A stretch of DNA of 64,000 nucleotides, from positions 1 to 64,000 of the forward strand of contig JBMYJR010000002.1 of NCBI GenBank assembly GCA_049594615.1, in the 5' to 3' direction. The notes beneath the pieces are model-generated. The model was not told the origin of the DNA. It did not search any database and saw nothing but the letters and a program-made list of their open reading frames with translations. Made by a program: the position numbers and the translations under genes. The stretch comes from CAXPZW01 sp049594615 (GTDB lineage: Bacteria > Bacteroidota > Bacteroidia > Flavobacteriales_D > Sanyastnellaceae). This document shows positions 61,564-64,000 of this stretch, one piece after another (position 1 is the first letter of the stretch; every line of letters starts with the position of its first letter).

Positions 61564-62274
61564 CTATCCTCGGGCACGGTTGGGGCGCACGATGATCTCG
61601 CTCACCAGCGCGTCGTCTGGAGTTTCGATGGCCATGCGGATGGCTTCTGCAATGCGCTCCACGGGCAGCCCTTTGCTGAAGTAGGTTTTGTATTCCTTGA
61701 GCAGCTCTTGGTTCGTGGTTTGATCCACAAAGGCGGTGTTGACTGCTCCTGGAGAAATGGTGGTGACCTTTACTTCACTGGCCAGTTCGGTGCGGATACT
61801 TTCAGAAAGCGCGAGTACGGCCCACTTGGTGGCGCAGTACACCCCCGAGTTTGGGAAGACGTGGTGCGAAGCGACCGACCCCACATTGACCACGTGGCCA
61901 AACCCTTGGCGCAGGTGTGGCAGGCTGGCGTGCAAGAAGTTGAGCACCCCTTTGATGTTGGTGTCCACCATGGTATGCCATTGCTCCAAGTTGCCGTCTG
62001 CAAGCGGGTCAAAGTACCCCAGTCCGGCATTGTTGAGCAAGACGTCCAATCCGCCCATGGCTTCCACGGCAGCCGCTACACTGGATCGGGCTTGGTTGTG
62101 GTCGCGCACATCACAGGGGTGGATGCTCACGCGGTCGCCAAGTTGGTCGGCCAGGGCTTGGAGTTTGGCTTCGTTGCGGGCGCTGAGTGCGAGGGTATGG
62201 CCTTGCTTGTGAAGTAGGGCGGCGGTGGCGGCACCTATGCCTGAACTGGCGCCGGTGATCAGAATCTTCTTCAT
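61564..62274 (-). CDS. Short-chain dehydrogenase (YdfG/serine-type SDR)
   Basis: 236 residues from MKKILITGASSGIG; an upstream in-frame extension of 15 residues crosses the promoter. NNAG lies at 81-84, with catalytic Ser133, Tyr146 and Lys150 (YCATK). ISPGAVNTAF and a C-terminal SEIIVRPNRARG place it with the NADP-dependent classical SDRs that include YdfG. Such enzymes reduce 3-hydroxy acids or malonic semialdehyde, but specificity is open. It is followed without spacer by the GT4 gene, so both are probably translated from one mRNA. Confidence 0.9.
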   Translation of the reverse strand: MKKILITGASSGIGAATAALLHKQGHTLALSARNEAKLQALADQLGDRVSIHPCDVRDHNQARSSVAAAVEAMGGLDVLLNNAGLGYFDPLADGNLEQWHTMVDTNIKGVLNFLHASLPHLRQGFGHVVNVGSVASHHVFPNSGVYCATKWAVLALSESIRTELASEVKVTTISPGAVNTAFVDQTTNQELLKEYKTYFSKGLPVERIAEAIRMAIETPDDALVSEIIVRPNRARG

Positions 62275-62285
62275 GACCCAAAGAA

Positions 62286-62315
62286 CCGAAATATTCCGTG
62301 CGGGTTCACACCCAA
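62286..62315 (-). promoter_or_regulatory. Probable promoter of the SDR-GT4 pair
   Basis: Read on the minus strand, TTG (62315-62313), a 19-nt spacer and TATTTCGG (62293-62286) end 11 bases before the start codon. Spacing is ideal; the -7 element has two mismatches. Its -33 part lies in the T-rich tail of the upstream terminator. Confidence 0.5.
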
Positions 62316-62319
62316 ACAA

Positions 62320-62349
62320 AAGCGCCCCGGTTTTCGAACCGGGGCGCTT
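62320..62349 (-). terminator. Terminator of the truncated BNR gene
   Basis: A perfect 13-bp stem AAGCGCCCCGGTT / AACCGGGGCGCTT closes on a 4-nt loop. The minus-strand tail is TTGTTTGG. It starts 23 bases after the stop codon. Confidence 0.88.
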
Positions 62350-62372
62350 CTATACGTCAAACCTAAAGTCGT

Positions 62373-64000
62373 TTATGGACATGCAGTTCCGAACATGGCA
62401 AGCATGGTCAGCAGGTCAGAGGTGTCGGTACTGAGGTCGTCGTTGACGTCTCCGCTACACACGCCGGCGCAACCAAAGTCGCCGATAATCGCCAGCACAT
62501 CACCGGTGCCAATGAAGCCGTCGTTGTTGAGGTCCATAGGACATGCGCACGAAGCATACTCACACGTGCCGTCGTCCAAGGTGGCACCTGCGTCGTAGTT
62601 GCAGGCACCGCTATCGGTGCAACCCGCGCATGTAGCGTACTCACATGAACTGTCGTCGATGGTGGCGGTAGCGTCATAGTTGCAGGCGCCGCTGTCGGTA
62701 CAACCTGCGCACGATGTGAACTCACACGAGCCGTCGTCGTTGGTGGCCGTTGCATCGTAGTTGCACGCACCGCTGTCGGTACACCCGTAGCAGCTCACCA
62801 AGTCACACGAGCCGTCGTCGATGGTGGCGGTGGCGTCGTAGTTGCACGCCACTGGATTTGTACATCCTGCGCAGGAAGTATACTCACACGAGCCGTCGTC
62901 CGAAGTGGCCGCAGGGTCGAAGTTGCAGGCGCTGCCGTCGGTACAGCCCAGCACGGTTGCCGGTACGGTACAGAAGGGGTGCAAAGCGTTGAAATCAAAA
63001 TCGACAACGGGCATGGTCACCAGTACAGTGCCGTCTGCTTGGGTCAGGTAGTAGTCGCCGTCAATGGCACACCCATAGGCGGTGCCGTTCAGGCCGTCGC
63101 CGTAGCTGTCGAAGATTTCAAACTCGTAACAGGCATCGGTCAAACACACGTTGGTGGCAATGACTGAGTTGCTGGCCAATGGCCCGCCGCTGGCAATAAC
63201 CGCGGTGCTGGCGTCGCGCAATTCCCAAGTGGTTTCTCCACCCCAACAATCGGTTTCGATGGTGATGGTGGTTTCAATTTCTCCCTCGCCGATTTCGTAG
63301 ATGGACTCTTTGCTGTCGTTCGTGTTGTTCTGATCTGAGGCGATCACAATGCGCACAACAAAGGTGGCTGTGCCGGGCGTGCCTGTAACCGCCGGGAGGT
63401 TGACTTGCTCAGTCTCGCCAGTGGCCAGCGAACCGGTCCACGCGAACGATTGATCGTATACGCCGTTGAGTCCATATTCGATGGTGGCCGCCGTCAAGGT
63501 GTTGGCACCAAAGTTTCCGATGGTCACAATGCCTTCCACATCGGGGTCACACTGAGTGGTGTTGGGAGCATCTACGGTCACAATGGCAGCATCGTCTGCG
63601 GGGATAACATACAGAGGTGCGTGCCACAAACCGCGTCCGTATGTAGCTGCTACGATGGTGTTGCTGCCATAGTGGATTTCCAATTCAGAAACCACAGTAT
63701 TTGGCAGCCCGTCGGTGTAGGGTTGCCATGCAGCAAAGGAATTCTCGCGGTAGTACACACCGGCATCGGTGCCTACGTAAAGACCGTCGTCGGTGTCCTT
63801 CTGGTAAACGATGGTGTTGCAAGGTATGGCCGGAAGCCCGTCGGAGTAATTGGTCCAGGTATCGCCTGAATCACCGCTGTAGTAGACTTTCGCACCCGAA
63901 CCGAAGCCCGAGAAGCTCACCCACAATCGTGTGGCGTCGGTAGGATCGATGGCAATGTAGGTGATCGATGAGCCCGAGAGTCCCGAGAGCGTGGTCCAGG
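62373..64000 (-). CDS. Secreted BNR-repeat protein with five GCTD repeats and double dockerin-like tail (5' end outside window)
   Basis: The frame stays open to base 64000 (ITYIAIDPTDATRLWVSFSGF precedes the first TTG), so the N-terminus is missing. At least 540 residues are present. The first visible part has propeller features (YYSGDSGDTWTNYSDGLP, LYVGTDAGVYYREN, ATYGRGLWH). Next come a CARDB-like beta domain (about 63180-63580) and a GDG-type domain (FDSYGDGLNGTAYG). Five repeats of GCT--ACNYDATAT-DDGSC follow. The end has two consecutive EF-hand-like units (DLNNDGFIGTGDVL; DVNDDLSTDTSDLL), a full dockerin layout, finishing FGTACP. No standard T9SS domain. Function unknown; a surface or released protein. 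Confidence 0.82.
   Translation of the reverse strand, partial: WTTLSGLSGSSITYIAIDPTDATRLWVSFSGFGSGAKVYYSGDSGDTWTNYSDGLPAIPCNTIVYQKDTDDGLYVGTDAGVYYRENSFAAWQPYTDGLPNTVVSELEIHYGSNTIVAATYGRGLWHAPLYVIPADDAAIVTVDAPNTTQCDPDVEGIVTIGNFGANTLTAATIEYGLNGVYDQSFAWTGSLATGETEQVNLPAVTGTPGTATFVVRIVIASDQNNTNDSKESIYEIGEGEIETTITIETDCWGGETTWELRDASTAVIASGGPLASNSVIATNVCLTDACYEFEIFDSYGDGLNGTAYGCAIDGDYYLTQADGTVLVTMPVVDFDFNALHPFCTVPATVLGCTDGSACNFDPAATSDDGSCEYTSCAGCTNPVACNYDATATIDDGSCDLVSCYGCTDSGACNYDATATNDDGSCEFTSCAGCTDSGACNYDATATIDDSSCEYATCAGCTDSGACNYDAGATLDDGTCEYASCACPMDLNNDGFIGTGDVLAIIGDFGCAGVCSGDVNDDLSTDTSDLLTMLAMFGTACP
62376..62540 (-). other. Tandem dockerin-like EF-hand pair at the C-terminus
   Basis: Two units, CPMDLNNDGFIGTGDVLAI and CSGDVNDDLSTDTSDLLTM, each have a twelve-residue acidic loop followed by a short helix. 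They are joined by FGCAGV. True type I dockerins consist of two such units, while the other tails in the window have one. Confidence 0.65.
62541..62949 (-). repeat. Five tandem 81-bp-class cysteine-rich repeats
   Basis: Five in-frame units of about 27 residues, GCTDSGACNYDATAT-DDGSCEY--CA. They have four cysteines each, two more than the repeats of the 1211 protein. Three units are nearly identical at DNA level, pointing to recent expansion. The array is coding, with no CRISPR-like spacers. Confidence 0.82.

Noticed and set aside
62541..62949. Regular 81-base repeats considered as a CRISPR array
   Set aside because: The repeats are in frame, cover the whole unit without unique spacers and encode a known repeat type. 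No cas gene is nearby.
1..64000. Search for tRNA, rRNA, insertion sequences, integrases, toxin-antitoxin pairs and phage genes
   Set aside because: No cloverleaf with a conserved T-loop sequence, no transposase or integrase motifs and no terminal inverted repeats were noticed. Composition looks even, so there is no sign of a mobile island.

Overview
The window reads as a chromosomal segment of a GC-rich Bacteroidota, most likely a marine or aquatic Flavobacteriales lineage. Three things support this. Many secreted proteins carry type IX secretion (T9SS) C-terminal domains, both the type A form and the gliding-motility-associated type B form. SprB, BNR, M43 and S46 families are present. The best promoters fit the Bacteroidota consensus TTG-N19-TAnnTTTG. 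I found no rRNA, tRNA, transposase, integrase or CRISPR array. Shine-Dalgarno sequences are not evident, so starts were chosen from signal peptides, family length and operon overlaps.

Layout. 1-1116 is the 3' part of pgi. 1211-4427 holds a repeat-rich secreted protein and an SLC45-like sugar MFS transporter. 4681-22156 is a glucan-utilisation region: a nine-module binding protein, a GH16 enzyme with the same modules, then seven genes overlapping by 1-4 nt or directly following (a T9SS glycan-binding-like protein, two outer-membrane beta-barrels, two lipoproteins, a GH3 beta-glucosidase and a clan GH-A hydrolase). It has no SusC/SusD pair. 22305-28522 carries ribA, an HDAC-like amidohydrolase, secreted proteins, a DUF819 membrane protein and an SRPBCC/GyrI-like protein. 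28781-36047 is a minus-strand group: CvfB-like RNA-binding protein, YaaA, an FKBP lipoprotein and a giant M43/SprB-repeat protease. 36138-43215 contains another T9SS protein, a DUF2059 protein, a BNR-repeat protein and a threonine aldolase. 43248-49124 is a five-gene operon: S8 protease, two paralogous barrel-like proteins, a membrane-anchored J-domain protein and a DPP11-like S46 peptidase. 49125-49918 lacks large genes but holds a 34-residue membrane microprotein and a candidate small RNA. 49919-55707 encodes a secreted lysyl-oxidase-domain protein and a CotH-kinase-domain protein. The remainder holds two SDRs, YceI, RF3 (prfC), a PQQ-type sugar dehydrogenase-like protein, a GT4 glycosyltransferase and a truncated BNR protein.

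Working model (inference). The GH16 enzyme, the modular binding proteins and the surface lipoproteins would capture and cut a beta-glucan, plausibly laminarin. The two barrels would pass oligosaccharides, the GH-A and GH3 enzymes would finish them, and the MFS carrier and Pgi would take sugar into glycolysis. A second theme is surface architecture. Five secreted proteins end in a short dockerin-like EF-hand tail instead of a recognisable T9SS domain, and all five also carry a cysteine-rich 23-residue repeat. A lysyl-oxidase protein carries a cohesin-like region. Together they suggest an extracellular, calcium- and crosslink-dependent assembly that deserves testing.
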